Assembly (NCBI GenBank): GCA_963693365.1
Contig: CAVNZM010000001.1
Location: 310,001-374,000, forward strand
Length of the DNA stretch: 64,000 bases
From: Amoebidium appalachense
Taxonomy: Eukaryota > Ichthyosporea
Direction: 5' to 3'
Made by a program: the position numbers and the translations under genes. Positions 47,322 to 64,000 of the stretch are shown in pieces. The notes beneath the pieces were generated by a model that saw only the letters and a program-made list of their open reading frames with translations, ran no database searches and was not told the origin of the DNA. Positions within the stretch are counted from its first letter, which is position 1. Each line of letters begins with the position of its first letter.

Positions 47322-48252
47322 GTTGGGAACCCCATTCTGTCTGCGGGGCAAGGGTGTGTGATAAATGGGCAATAAAAGTACAAAACATATGAAAGATGTG
47401 AGGCTACGTGAGAGGAAATCCTTAGAGTAAGGATGAGGAGTTCCTATGTTTTCGAAAGAGGATGTGCTTTGCTCTGCTGTGGTGGTTGGTAGAAAACGGC
47501 CCTTTATTTTCAAAGTTGGCTGCCGGGTTGGGCAGCCAACCAGACACGCTGGCATGCAAAAAGGGCGGGAAAAACGTAATAATGCATAAAATTTAATTAA
47601 TATGGACTCAAGTCCGGGTGATGCGCCGAGGGCCAATTAAAAGTGTCCCAAATTTATGACGGGATTCAAATCGTCCCAAATTCGAGCGGTTTAGCCACAC
47701 TACTGTAAATCGGGTAGCCATGTGCCAGGGCTTGCCGGGGATGCTCGAATGTTGAACTTCCAGGAAAAAAGCTAAAAAATAGCTACCAATAAGCGCTCGA
47801 TCAGCGATGACGCGAAAAGTGTCCCAAATTCGAGCCGTAGAACTATTGGTCCGCACTATACTTTGGAATGCTTCGGAATGCAGATTAACGCACTGGAATG
47901 CGTCTCTCTGGCTCTGCCAGCGCCGCCACCATATAGTAGCGACCGAGGCACGGGGATATTATGTTTTTCAGTGCTCTGTAGGGTTTCGCCTACACTGTAC
48001 TAAACACCTAGAACCACCGTGGCGTATGCAAAGGCGTGTATGTACACTCTAGTAGGTTGACGATACGCGGGAGGAAACACATGGAAATAGTGCATGCGCA
48101 TGAACCTGACATCAACGTTCTATTATCGCTTGCGAGTGAAACGCCACAGCAGGGCAAAGAGCCTTTCATTCCAAGGGTAACTAAGCGAGGCTGATGCAGG
48201 GATAGAAAAGGCCCTTACAAGCATCAAATATCACTCCAGTTAAAATATAGCC
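47322..48252. other. Upstream region of cupredoxin gene; repeated GTCCCAAATTCGAGC motif
   Basis: Three copies of a GTCCCAAATTyGAGC-like motif occur at 47645, 47676 and 47818, and an inverted partner (AATTTGGGACGC) lies at 46398-46409. They may be the ends of the pogo-like element. The remainder up to 48252 is the presumed promoter of the cupredoxin gene; no TATA box stands out. Confidence 0.45.
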
Positions 48253-53758
<5,506 letters not shown>

Positions 53759-54785
53759 GAGACATTCAAGCCAGCCTGACCTACCCGGCATATTTATTTG
53801 CTCTATGTATGCATGGGAGCCACTATCATGTTTCCATAAAAATTAGTTATTATCGGATAAGTATGTGGCCAGAATATACACATCGGAAACCACATGAGAT
53901 ATGGCGGATCTTTAATTAGGTGGTAGGGGTTTCTGGAAACCTATGGTAGGCCTCTTTAAGCACACCTGAGCAGTCGCTGTGACTGAATCTGATTTATTCG
54001 ACCAGCTCGGGAGCATTAAATGTGATGTGGCGTATGCACAATCCAACTTATGTAATGCATGTCGAGAATCGTCGCAATAATGATAGCTGTGGTACTGGGT
54101 CATACGAAGTTTCCCATTGTCTATGGTACTTTAGGATTATAGTTGACTTAGCCCCCGCTCTATATATGAAAATTATAATATTCTCTTTTGTTCTTGTGGG
54201 CTTAGGAGGGTCTGGAAACAAGATTCTAGCTACTAATGTATCTAATCTAATTAGTACAGCCCAAATCCACTTTATCTTATCTAGTTAGTACAACCCATAA
54301 TCCACTTAATCTTGAATTTGGCCTACCCCTGTAGATGAAATTTCTCCCTGGGAAGATTCCATTTCTCTGGAGGAGAGCTTTACTAGTACTCATTGGGGAA
54401 CGTACAGTGCACCGAAAATACATAGCACATGGCTTCCATATTATTATCAAAGTGTTCCGGTCACAAGCTGAAAGGGTAAGGCTCCCAAGTTGACAACATT
54501 TTCATTTATGTTTCACATTAGTAAAGGCTGGGGTAAACAGTTGTAGTAATGTACTGTGGTGGGCAGCTAAACGCACACCGTTGTCTATTGCTATTGTTTA
54601 CGTTGTCTTTAGATTCCAAGAAAAACAGTGTGCAGCCACAGGCAAACACACATGTATGTGCGCGCTTGAAGGTGTGCTCGTTTTCCACACACAACTCTTC
54701 CAGCAAACACGTGTGGACACCCGCTGACACAGCCATACTATCACAGACAGCGTCACACGTGCACACCGCCAACTACACAATGTTA
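53759..54785. other. Intergenic, no gene recognised
   Basis: AT-moderate unique sequence. A 54-codon open frame from 54344 has no family signature. Two near copies of an ATTAGTACArCCcAwAATCCACTT phrase (54250 and 54286) lie in tandem. Confidence 0.5.
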
Positions 54786-55158
54786 CTCTCACACACTTTA
54801 CACAAATCACTCTCACACGCTTTACACAAATCACTCTCACACACTTTACACAAATCACTCTCACACACTTTACACAAATCACTCTCACACACTTTACACA
54901 AATCACTCTCACACACTTTACACAAATCACTCTCACACACTTTACACAAATCACTCTCACACACTTTACACAAATCATACACAAATCACTCTCACACACT
55001 TTACACAAATCACTCTCACACAGTTTACACAAATCACTCTCACACACTTTACACAAATCACTCTCACACACTTTACACAAATCACTCACACACACTTTAC
55101 ACAAATCACTCTCACACAGTTTACACAAATCGCTCTCACACACTTTAAAACAAATCAA
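54786..55158 (+). repeat. 24-bp minisatellite, about 15 copies
   Basis: The unit is CTCTCACACACTTTACACAA followed by ATCA, with few substitutions and one shortened copy near 54978. Because the unit is a multiple of three, it stays open on both strands, which produces repeat-encoded open frames of about 190 codons. No promoter or start context supports translation. Confidence 0.95.
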
Positions 55159-56055
55159 GTGAGCCACAAAGTCTACAAATTACCATACATTAGGACCCCA
55201 CCACCACCACCACCACCACCACCACCGGCATATTGACAGACTCCTAAACTCACTAAATCAAACACACACAAAAGCGTGCATACGCAAGAACTTCGGAAGG
55301 TGTTGTGAATTTCGCAATTATCCGTTGGGGAAAAAAAAAATGTGAAATCCGCTTTTTAAAAACAGTGTCACCCTCAATCTTCATTATATCAACTTGTGCT
55401 ACGTCGTTGCATGTACATGTGCCACGCAAAGACGACCCACTAATCCCTGCTAAAGACGACCCACTAATCGCTGCTACCTTTTGAGGTAGCTCTTATTTTT
55501 CAAGGCTGACAAAACTTTTCCTCCCAAGCGACTCGATCACGTGCAAACTGCTGGCGAAACTCCTACCCTTAAAATTTTACTTGGTCATTCGACGGTTGAC
55601 TCAGGCCACAGTCGTACGTGGCAGCACTAATCGTCTAATACCAAATTTCCCCTCCATTCCGTTGAGAAGCCAAAAAGACTATGATATTCCTTTGACTTTC
55701 AAAGAGTCAACAGTTGTGCACAGGTGAAAAGGAAAGTCATAGGGAAATACCCCCCCCCCCCCCCCCCCGCCCCGTGCAGAGACACGGGCGCGCATCAGTC
55801 CACCCCCCCCCCCCCCCCCCCCCCCCCCGCCCCTCCTCCCGCCCTCTTTAAACTTTAACTGAATGACCCCTGTAAATAGCGTGTCACTTTTGAAATTCGA
55901 AATAAGACACTAGGGATGTGTATGCATTTGTATGAGCCACAGTGTGACTGTATCGGCATGTGTGCCTGCGTACGTGCCACTATATCGTGCACCGAACTTA
56001 TGTGTGGTACTACATGTATGTGTAGGTCTGGTAAGGCGAACTGTGAATCGTTGTG
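55159..56055. other. Intergenic; (CCA)n, short duplication, two C-runs
   Basis: (CCA)n at 55200-55226; a 23-bp direct repeat around 55430-55475 sharing AAAGACGACCCACTAATC; C-runs at 55751-55768 and 55803-55828. No gene recognised. Confidence 0.6.
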
Positions 56056-56135
56056 TTTGTGTGTGTGTGTGTGTGTGTGCACGGTGTGTGTGTGTGTGTG
56101 TGTGCCAGTGTGTGTGTGTATACATGTATGTATGG

Positions 56136-56214
<79 letters not shown>

Positions 56215-56275
56215 TGCCTGTGTGTGTGTGTGTGTGTCTGTGTCTGTGTGTGTGTGTACATGTGTGTGTCTTTGA
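56056..56275 (+). repeat. (GT)n block
   Basis: About 220 bp of GT repeats with a few CAGT and TACATG interruptions. Confidence 0.96.
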
Positions 56276-56905
56276 CCTTGTGTTCTCGCTGATGCCAACG
56301 TGGTCCAGGGGTCGTACTAAGAGTTCTTTAGGCATGTTCAAACTATGCTCGCCTTACGTGCCTTGCAGTGGACATGTACAGCTTGAAGGTAGATGAGCGA
56401 GATCGCGGGGGAAACGCTGCAAGCCGGGCCCCGGGGGGGAACTCGAGATCTAGAAGGCCTAGGGAGGTCCGGAGAGCCTCAGTCCGGAGAGCCTCAGGTC
56501 CGGAAGGCCTCAGTACTGCTATGAGAAACCACAGGGGGCACGAGAAGAGAAGACACCGGTACCCCCCGGGAGGGGGGGAGGGGGAGGAGGGTAGTGGGGG
56601 TGGTGGGTCAGAGCCTGCAATTAGATTGATTATGTAAACCGTTCCAAACGTCTTCTTGCCTCACGATCTCCGATAGTCATTGCATGCTGCGGGAGGGATG
56701 GATGGGTGCCCCCCATCCCCCCTTTCTCTTCCTCCCTTCCTCCCTCTCCGATACATAGGCCCTCGCTCCCTCTCCATCTCTCTCCATCTCTCTCTCTCTC
56801 TCACTCTCCAACCCCCCCCCCCCCCCCTCCTCCCCTCTCTTCCTGCCTCCCTCCCTCTCCAAAGGCCCTCTCTCCCTCTCCGGGCCTCCCCCTTCCCCCC
56901 CTCTC

Positions 56906-56944
<39 letters not shown>

Positions 56945-57385
56945 TCTTTCTGCCTTATTCACTCAACTTGTCTCACTCATTCACTCACTCACTCTTTCAC
57001 TTTCTTGCTCATTCACTCCGAGAGTGACTCACTCCCTCACTCAGCTCACTCATCACTCCCTCCCTCCCTATCATACAAAAAACAGAGCTATATACTGCAA
57101 AAAGTAGAACAAGTCTGCGTTTAGTAGCAGTATCAAGCACGTGCAGAATCATGACATTAACATAGAATTATCTGTCAGAACAGGATTATTCTGCTGCGAG
57201 CAGCTTTCTTCTGCTTTGAGCGGAATATCCTGCTTCTAGTCAAATTCATCTGTTCACGGCAGGAGCATAAACTTGCTCCAAGCCAAACATTGTCAATCGT
57301 GCTTTTAGCAGAATGTTTCGTTTTACAAAGCAAAACCACAGCCGATTTGCAGTCCCTTTCAACGTCTGTCTCAGGAACCGGCCCC

Positions 57386-57387
<2 letters not shown>
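56276..57387. other. Intergenic; G-rich and TC/C tracts
   Basis: Near 56450-56520 the phrase GTCCGGAGAGCCTCA is repeated three times imperfectly in tandem. From 56720 to 57060 the sequence is CTC/TCAC-rich with a poly-C run at 56908-56942. At 57180-57290 several loose TTCTGCTkyGAGCrG repeats occur. An open frame from 56368 follows a possible acceptor (CCTTGCAG), but I see no family. Confidence 0.5.

Positions 57388-57389
<2 letters not shown>

Positions 57390-57434
<45 letters not shown>
57390..57434 (+). repeat. Poly-G tract, about 45 bp
   Basis: A near-pure G-run between GGCCCCCC and AGGGTACCCG. The flanks give it a palindromic look. Confidence 0.95.
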
Positions 57435-59875
<2,441 letters not shown>

Positions 59876-59992
59876 GGTGGGTCCCCCCCCCCCCCCCCCC
59901 CCCCAGAGGCGGGGGGGGGGGACCTACCTGCTCGAGGGGGTGGTGGGTCCCCCCCCCCACCCCCCTCCCTAAGCTGACCACCGGGATGGTGG

Positions 59993-60024
<32 letters not shown>
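59876..60024. repeat. GGTGGGTCCC(n)/G(n)GGACCTACC hairpin and two further GGTGGGTCCC runs
   Basis: 59876-59928 can fold with GGTGGGTC plus C-run against G-run plus GACCTACC around a short AGAGGC loop. The arm GGTGGGTCCC then recurs before C-runs at 59942 and 59989. Confidence 0.8.
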
Positions 60025-60026
<2 letters not shown>

Positions 60027-60993
60027 GGAATCCAACGGGACCCTCCGCGTCGGCTGCAGCTGCGTACCTTCTCAAGTTCTGGGAGGCTCGCCTTCTCCCC
60101 TCCCCCCTCCCCCCCCCTCCCCTCCCCTTCCCCCCTCTCATTCCACCACCATCCCCAACATTAAGTTTTTGTACTAAGTCTTCTTCCCTTCCTAATATTT
60201 AACCAAGGCTTCGAAGTTTGACAAAGTTAGGGCAAATCTATCATGCACAACATGTCACTGGGAGAGTGTGTCTGCAACTTTTGTGCCGTGTAGACGTGGG
60301 ACCGTGTGTGTATGTGTCCTTAAGGTGGGTGGGCATTCGGCACTGCTAATCATTGTGGTGGCCTGACAGTGTGCAAGTAAACATCGTGCCACATGCGCAA
60401 GCTGTGTAGACGCAATGCGCTTAGCATGTGCAAAATTACGTGGGTTCACGTGTGTGCTAGAGAAGAGGGTGTGTGCACACGTGTGGGTGTCGTCTCAGTG
60501 CGTGTTTGCCTGTGTGCACTTTTGTGTGCATATGCGTGCGTGTGTCGTGTGTGTGTGTGTCAGTGACTGAGAGAGCTCCCAAATTCTCTGGCCCAAATCT
60601 GCACGCGCGCATGTGCCTTTTGCGGCAAGTGTGTCTGAATTGCCATAATATATATATGTGTGTGTGTGTGTGAACGTTGTTCAATTGCAAATTTAAATGA
60701 TGAGCACGTAGAGAGGGGAGGCTCCCACGGGCCAGCGGTCGTTCCCGGGGGAGGGAGGAAGGGGGGGGAGCGGGGGGAGGGAGGGAGGGGGGGTGGGGGG
60801 GGGATGCTTTAGTAAGCAGGTCCAATTTGACCCAGGGCCTGATAATTGATACCAATTAGTGGGTGTAGAGAAGGTGCCAATGCCAATATGTTTTCAATAT
60901 ACATACTATATATATATTATATGGTGTCCAATAAACATACTATATATAAATTAGTCATATTTGGGTAGCCCCCTCCCCCCCCCCTGGGTGGTG
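60025..60993. other. Intergenic, no gene recognised
   Basis: C/T-rich 60090-60140, TG-rich patches 60465-60675, G-rich 60745-60805, and AT-rich with TATATA at 60900-60960. Confidence 0.5.
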
Positions 60994-61029
60994 GTGGGTC
61001 CCCCCTCCCCCCCCCCCCCCCCCGGGGGC

Positions 61030-61065
<36 letters not shown>

Positions 61066-61070
61066 CCACC
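60994..61070. repeat. Large near-perfect hairpin, about 30-bp arms
   Basis: GGTGGGTCCCCC plus C-run faces G-run plus GGGGACCCACC. Apart from a single T in the C arm and the GGGGGCGAGG centre, it is self-complementary. Confidence 0.85.
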
Positions 61071-61553
61071 TACTCGGGGGGGGTCTCTCCGGGAACTAAA
61101 CGGGATAAAATAATATATGTATATATTGTATACTTATACTTAGTATATATATATATATATATATAAAGTATATATATACTTTAGTGAACCACCCCTGTAC
61201 ACCGTACGTGCGCGAGCTGCATGCGCCGTGCGCAATGCCCATGCACAGTGGCCGGCCAGATAGTATTCATATCTGGCACATACGTTCAACCCCCCCCCTT
61301 CCCCCCCCCCCCCCCCCCCCTCTCTCTCTCTCTCTCCCTCCCCCCCCCTTCCAAAAAAAAAAAAAAAAAGAAAAAACCCTTCCACTGCCCCGCCCGCCTG
61401 AACTTGAACCTCTTGAACCTCTTGAACCTCTTCCTACCCAGCGTACACCCGAGGTGCAGCATTCCATCTAGGCATATGACGTCAGCTGTTGCAACTTGAC
61501 ATCAACTTTCGGCCGGCGGCGCAGCAGCAAAGGTTTTCCTTACCCTTGAAAAT
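61071..61553. other. Upstream of Serinc gene; TA, C, TC and A tracts
   Basis: (TA)n at 61143-61177, C-run 61301-61320 passing to (TC)n, CCCCC and then poly-A 61353-61369. CTTGAACCT is repeated three times in tandem at 61404-61430. No exon seen. Confidence 0.6.
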
Positions 61554-61650
61554 AGAAGCAGAGTTGTACTTGACTTTCATCTGCAGAAGTGTCCAACAGT
61601 AGAAGCAGAGTTGCACTTGGCGATTTTTTGCAAAAGTGTTCTTTCCCCTC
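61554..61650 (+). repeat. Imperfect 48-bp duplication upstream of Serinc start
   Basis: AGAAGCAGAGTTGyACTTG occurs at 61554 and 61602. Each is followed about 12 bp later by TGCAnAAGTGTyC. It lies in the promoter or 5' UTR of the Serinc gene. Confidence 0.75.
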
Positions 61651-61736
61651 CTTCCCCTTCTCGCTTTCTTGTTTTCTTCCGACCTTACAACCCTCAACCA
61701 CGCACCCACTCCTAGCACGCACAACACACCACCACC

Positions 61737-63074
61737 ATGGGGGGCATTTTCAGCTGCCTGGCTAGCCAGCTGACCATATGCGTCACCTCTGCGGCTTGCA
61801 ACGTTATGTGCCGCTCGTGTGGCCTCAACAGCTCCAGTGCCACCCGTGCAGCCTACGGCTTCATTTTTGTGCTGTTCACCCTTGCTGCCTGGATCATGTT
61901 GTCTGACTGGGCTAAAGAACAACTTGAAAAACTACCGCGCATAGCCCAGGAGTTCGCACACGCACATTGCATAGAAGAAGGGGCGTGCAACCTCAAAGAC
62001 ATGCTAGGCGCCATGGGTGTTTTCCGTGTGTGCTGGGCTATGGCTACGTTCTTCTTCACTATGGCGGTCCTTATGTTGGGTGTGCGAACGGGCCACGACT
62101 GTCGCCGTGGCCTACAGAATGGGTGGTGGGCGATAAAAGTCATGCTGATAACGGCACTTATGGTGGCGGCCTTCTTCATCCCAAACGACTTCTTTTACGG
62201 TTGGGGAATTTTTGGAATGATAGGTGCAGCAGTGTTCATTCTCATCCAGCTGATTTTGATCATCGACTTTGCGTTTTCCTGGTCCGAGGCGTGGGTCGGA
62301 AACTGGGAGGAGAGTGACCATTCCGGGTGGTTTATTGCGCTCCTTTGCTCCTCTTTTGGTATGCTTGCTGGTGCGCTTACCCTCACAGTGATTATGTACG
62401 TCTATTACATCGGTCATGGGGAGTGCTCGCTCAACGTATTCTTTGTCACCTTCAACCTCATCCTGTGCGTTCTGGTGGGCCTTTTGGCCGTTTCAAGCCC
62501 CGTGCAAGAAACCAACGAGCGTTCAGGCCTTCTTCAAGCGTCGTGCGTTATTCTCTACGCCACCTACCTAGTATTTAGTGCCGTGTCAAACGGAAAAGAA
62601 GAGCACTGCCTACCGGACGGTGAACACGTAGGCGACAACACCCCTGCCCAAAAGTTCAGCGCAATCTTTGGTGCACTTCTTACACTTGTGTCTATTGCAT
62701 ATGCCTCGGTAACTTCGTCTACAGACTCTTCCGCTCGGTCCCTTGGGTTGAAGGCGGATGACGAGCCCCTTTTGGAAACGGGCGGCACGGGTGCATCAGC
62801 GGGCGGGTCAAGTGAGGATGATGATGAGAGTGAAGGTGTGCACTACAGCTGGTCGTTTTTCCACCTTACGTTTGCTCTTGCCTCTCTTTATGTCATGATG
62901 CTACTGACAAACTGGGGCACGATCAGTAGCAACACAGAGAAGGCGGATAGTATGGAGATAGGTCATGGTACGGCAGCGGTGTGGGTCAAGGTGGTGTCTT
63001 CGTGGGTCACTTTGTTGTTGTATGCGTGGGTGACAGTTGCTCCACTGGTGTTGCCCGATAGGGATTGGTCGTAG
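61737..63074 (+). CDS. Serinc/TDE1-family membrane protein, single exon, 445 aa
   Basis: One uninterrupted frame from ATG 61737 (context CACCACCATGG) to TAG. The N-terminus MGGIFSCLASQLTICVTSAA with a Cys-rich NVMCRSCG is typical of Serinc proteins, as are the WWAIKVMLI..FFIPNDFFYGWG, FILIQLILIIDFAFSW and VHYSWSFFHLTFALASLYVMMLLTNW blocks. About ten hydrophobic segments are visible. An acidic loop (SSEDDDESEG, about 360-370) precedes the last two. Length matches the family (about 430-470). Serincs are polytopic endomembrane and plasma-membrane proteins, originally linked to serine incorporation into lipids and later to phospholipid scrambling. Unlike the other complete host genes here it has no intron, which might mean retroposition or simple intron loss. 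Function in this organism is inferred from the family only. Confidence 0.96.
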   Translation: MGGIFSCLASQLTICVTSAACNVMCRSCGLNSSSATRAAYGFIFVLFTLAAWIMLSDWAKEQLEKLPRIAQEFAHAHCIEEGACNLKDMLGAMGVFRVCWAMATFFFTMAVLMLGVRTGHDCRRGLQNGWWAIKVMLITALMVAAFFIPNDFFYGWGIFGMIGAAVFILIQLILIIDFAFSWSEAWVGNWEESDHSGWFIALLCSSFGMLAGALTLTVIMYVYYIGHGECSLNVFFVTFNLILCVLVGLLAVSSPVQETNERSGLLQASCVILYATYLVFSAVSNGKEEHCLPDGEHVGDNTPAQKFSAIFGALLTLVSIAYASVTSSTDSSARSLGLKADDEPLLETGGTGASAGGSSEDDDESEGVHYSWSFFHLTFALASLYVMMLLTNWGTISSNTEKADSMEIGHGTAAVWVKVVSSWVTLLLYAWVTVAPLVLPDRDWS

Positions 63075-63925
63075 GGATTAGGAAAAGTCTGAGAAGTTTA
63101 GGTCCAAGCAGTACATGTGGTATGCGTAGTGGTTAGTTGGTGTATCTGCGCTATTTAGGCTTCTTACACCCCGGTCACTCAGTGTGAATGACCATAACGT
63201 TATGTCTCCGTACAATCTACCGTTGTGCAGGTGTAGTACTTTGGATTGGCTATTGTAATAGGAATGGAAATTGATCATGAAGGCTACCAACCTTACTTAA
63301 ATCTGTTTTTTCTCCACAATTTTGGGGTTTTCGTTCCATACGTATTCATAAGTGTAACTCAAGTTGGTCATCTCGAGAACATATTCCTTTGCCAAATACG
63401 GAAAACACCCACGCCCTGAGCACAGACGATAGCCAGCCGGTTCACTCATGAGCAACACATTGTGTAAAGTTGCATACACACACACACAGTACATGTGATT
63501 GCTCAAGCCTGTACACCACATATATGTACTGTATACACACATGAGCAACTAAACCTGAATGCGCACTTAGGCAGACCACAATCAAATCCATCAGTACTTC
63601 TGATATTGGCCTTTGCCGTGAGAACAAGCACACTGGCTTTTTCTCGAGGGAAGGAGGAGCTATCTGACAATTAATTGAATGCTTCTACTGTATGTGGCCC
63701 CTCCGCACTCCGCACACAACAGGGCGACATTGAAAAATGGCATCGCCCTTAAGAAAGGATCACACACAGCTGCAACGTCAGCATACACTAAAACCTACCC
63801 ATCACATGCATATCCCATGCAAATATAAATACGTCTTTGCTGGTTACATACATACGTTCCCACCATTGTAAAATCTCTTGTACATACACAAGTGGCACAT
63901 GCTTGCATCACATAGGTGTCATATC
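63075..63925. other. Region between Serinc and the right-edge gene
   Basis: Unique, AT-moderate sequence, probably Serinc 3' UTR followed by the 3' region of a minus-strand gene. Nothing else recognised. Confidence 0.5.
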
Positions 63926-64000
63926 TCAATCCAGTATGGTCTGGTAGGGCCACTGCTTGGGCTGTGCATACAGGCCAACCATCTTCTTGAACTCCCATAC
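63926..64000 (-). CDS. Possible C-terminal codons of a gene running off the right edge
   Basis: On the minus strand, 24 open codons end in TGA and encode FKKMVGLYAQPKQWPYQTIL followed by D. The composition is protein-like, but the segment is too short to assign to a family. It could also be chance. Confidence 0.3.
   Translation of the reverse strand, partial: VWEFKKMVGLYAQPKQWPYQTILD

Noticed and set aside
54786-55158. CRISPR-like array
   Set aside because: Units are directly adjacent with no unique spacers, and the genome is eukaryotic. It is a minisatellite.
54549-55167. Open frames of about 190-200 codons over the 24-bp repeat, on both strands
   Set aside because: The repeat unit is a multiple of three, so both strands stay open by chance. 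No flanking exon or promoter supports a gene.

Overview
This window is nuclear DNA from an intron-rich eukaryote. The genes have many short exons (down to an inferred 16-30 nt) and introns of roughly 0.1 to 2.8 kb packed with (CA)n/(GT)n, poly-C/poly-G and poly-A runs. The gene set is an ARMT1-type phosphatase, an AMDHD2-type GlcNAc-6-P deacetylase, a Dad2-like kinetochore protein, a proteinase-K-type subtilisin, a stellacyanin-like cupredoxin and a Serinc, together with THAP/DDE, pogo-like and Ty1/copia transposons. This fits a unicellular opisthokont (ichthyosporean-like) or an early-diverging fungus. I cannot fix the species, and the lineage is an inference.

Layout. 1-1174: last two exons of an ARMT1/DUF89 gene (+). 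1.2-7.4 kb: mostly simple sequence, one candidate exon. 7392-10823: four-exon nagA/AMDHD2 gene (-), complete, with altered metal ligands. 12159-13199: two-exon 84-residue Dad2-like gene (+). 14499-27844: 15-exon model (-) joining an N-terminal ubiquitin-like domain to C-terminal ankyrin repeats (444 residues). 27.8-31 kb: intergenic with minisatellite, G/C runs and a 0.5 kb (GT)n block. 31001-34237: three-exon secreted subtilisin (-) with a GC-AG intron. 34861-45629: a DNA transposon with matching terminal inverted repeats and an AT target duplication. It carries a THAP+DDE transposase gene (+) and a convergent SWIM zinc-finger gene (-), both damaged. A 6.4-kb copia retrotransposon, with 708-bp LTRs differing at two visible sites and a CCACA target duplication, sits inside the transposase. 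46.4-47.3 kb: decayed pogo/Tigger-like transposase (-). 48253-53758: six-exon gene (+) for a secreted protein with three tandem cupredoxin domains, every intron phase 1. 53.8-61.7 kb: repeats, including a 15-copy 24-bp minisatellite and large GGTGGGTCCC..GGGACCCACC hairpins. 61737-63074: single-exon Serinc (+). 63926-64000: possible last codons of a gene on the minus strand.

The host genes do not form an operon or a recognisable pathway. The clearest novelties are the two-gene DNA transposon with a nested retroelement, the cupredoxin gene whose exon pairs record domain triplication, the deacetylase lacking two of three metal ligands, and the way microsatellites abut splice sites with a consistent C-then-CA-then-A order. 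The gene models were built by hand from reading frame, splice consensus and phase, and no database search was available.
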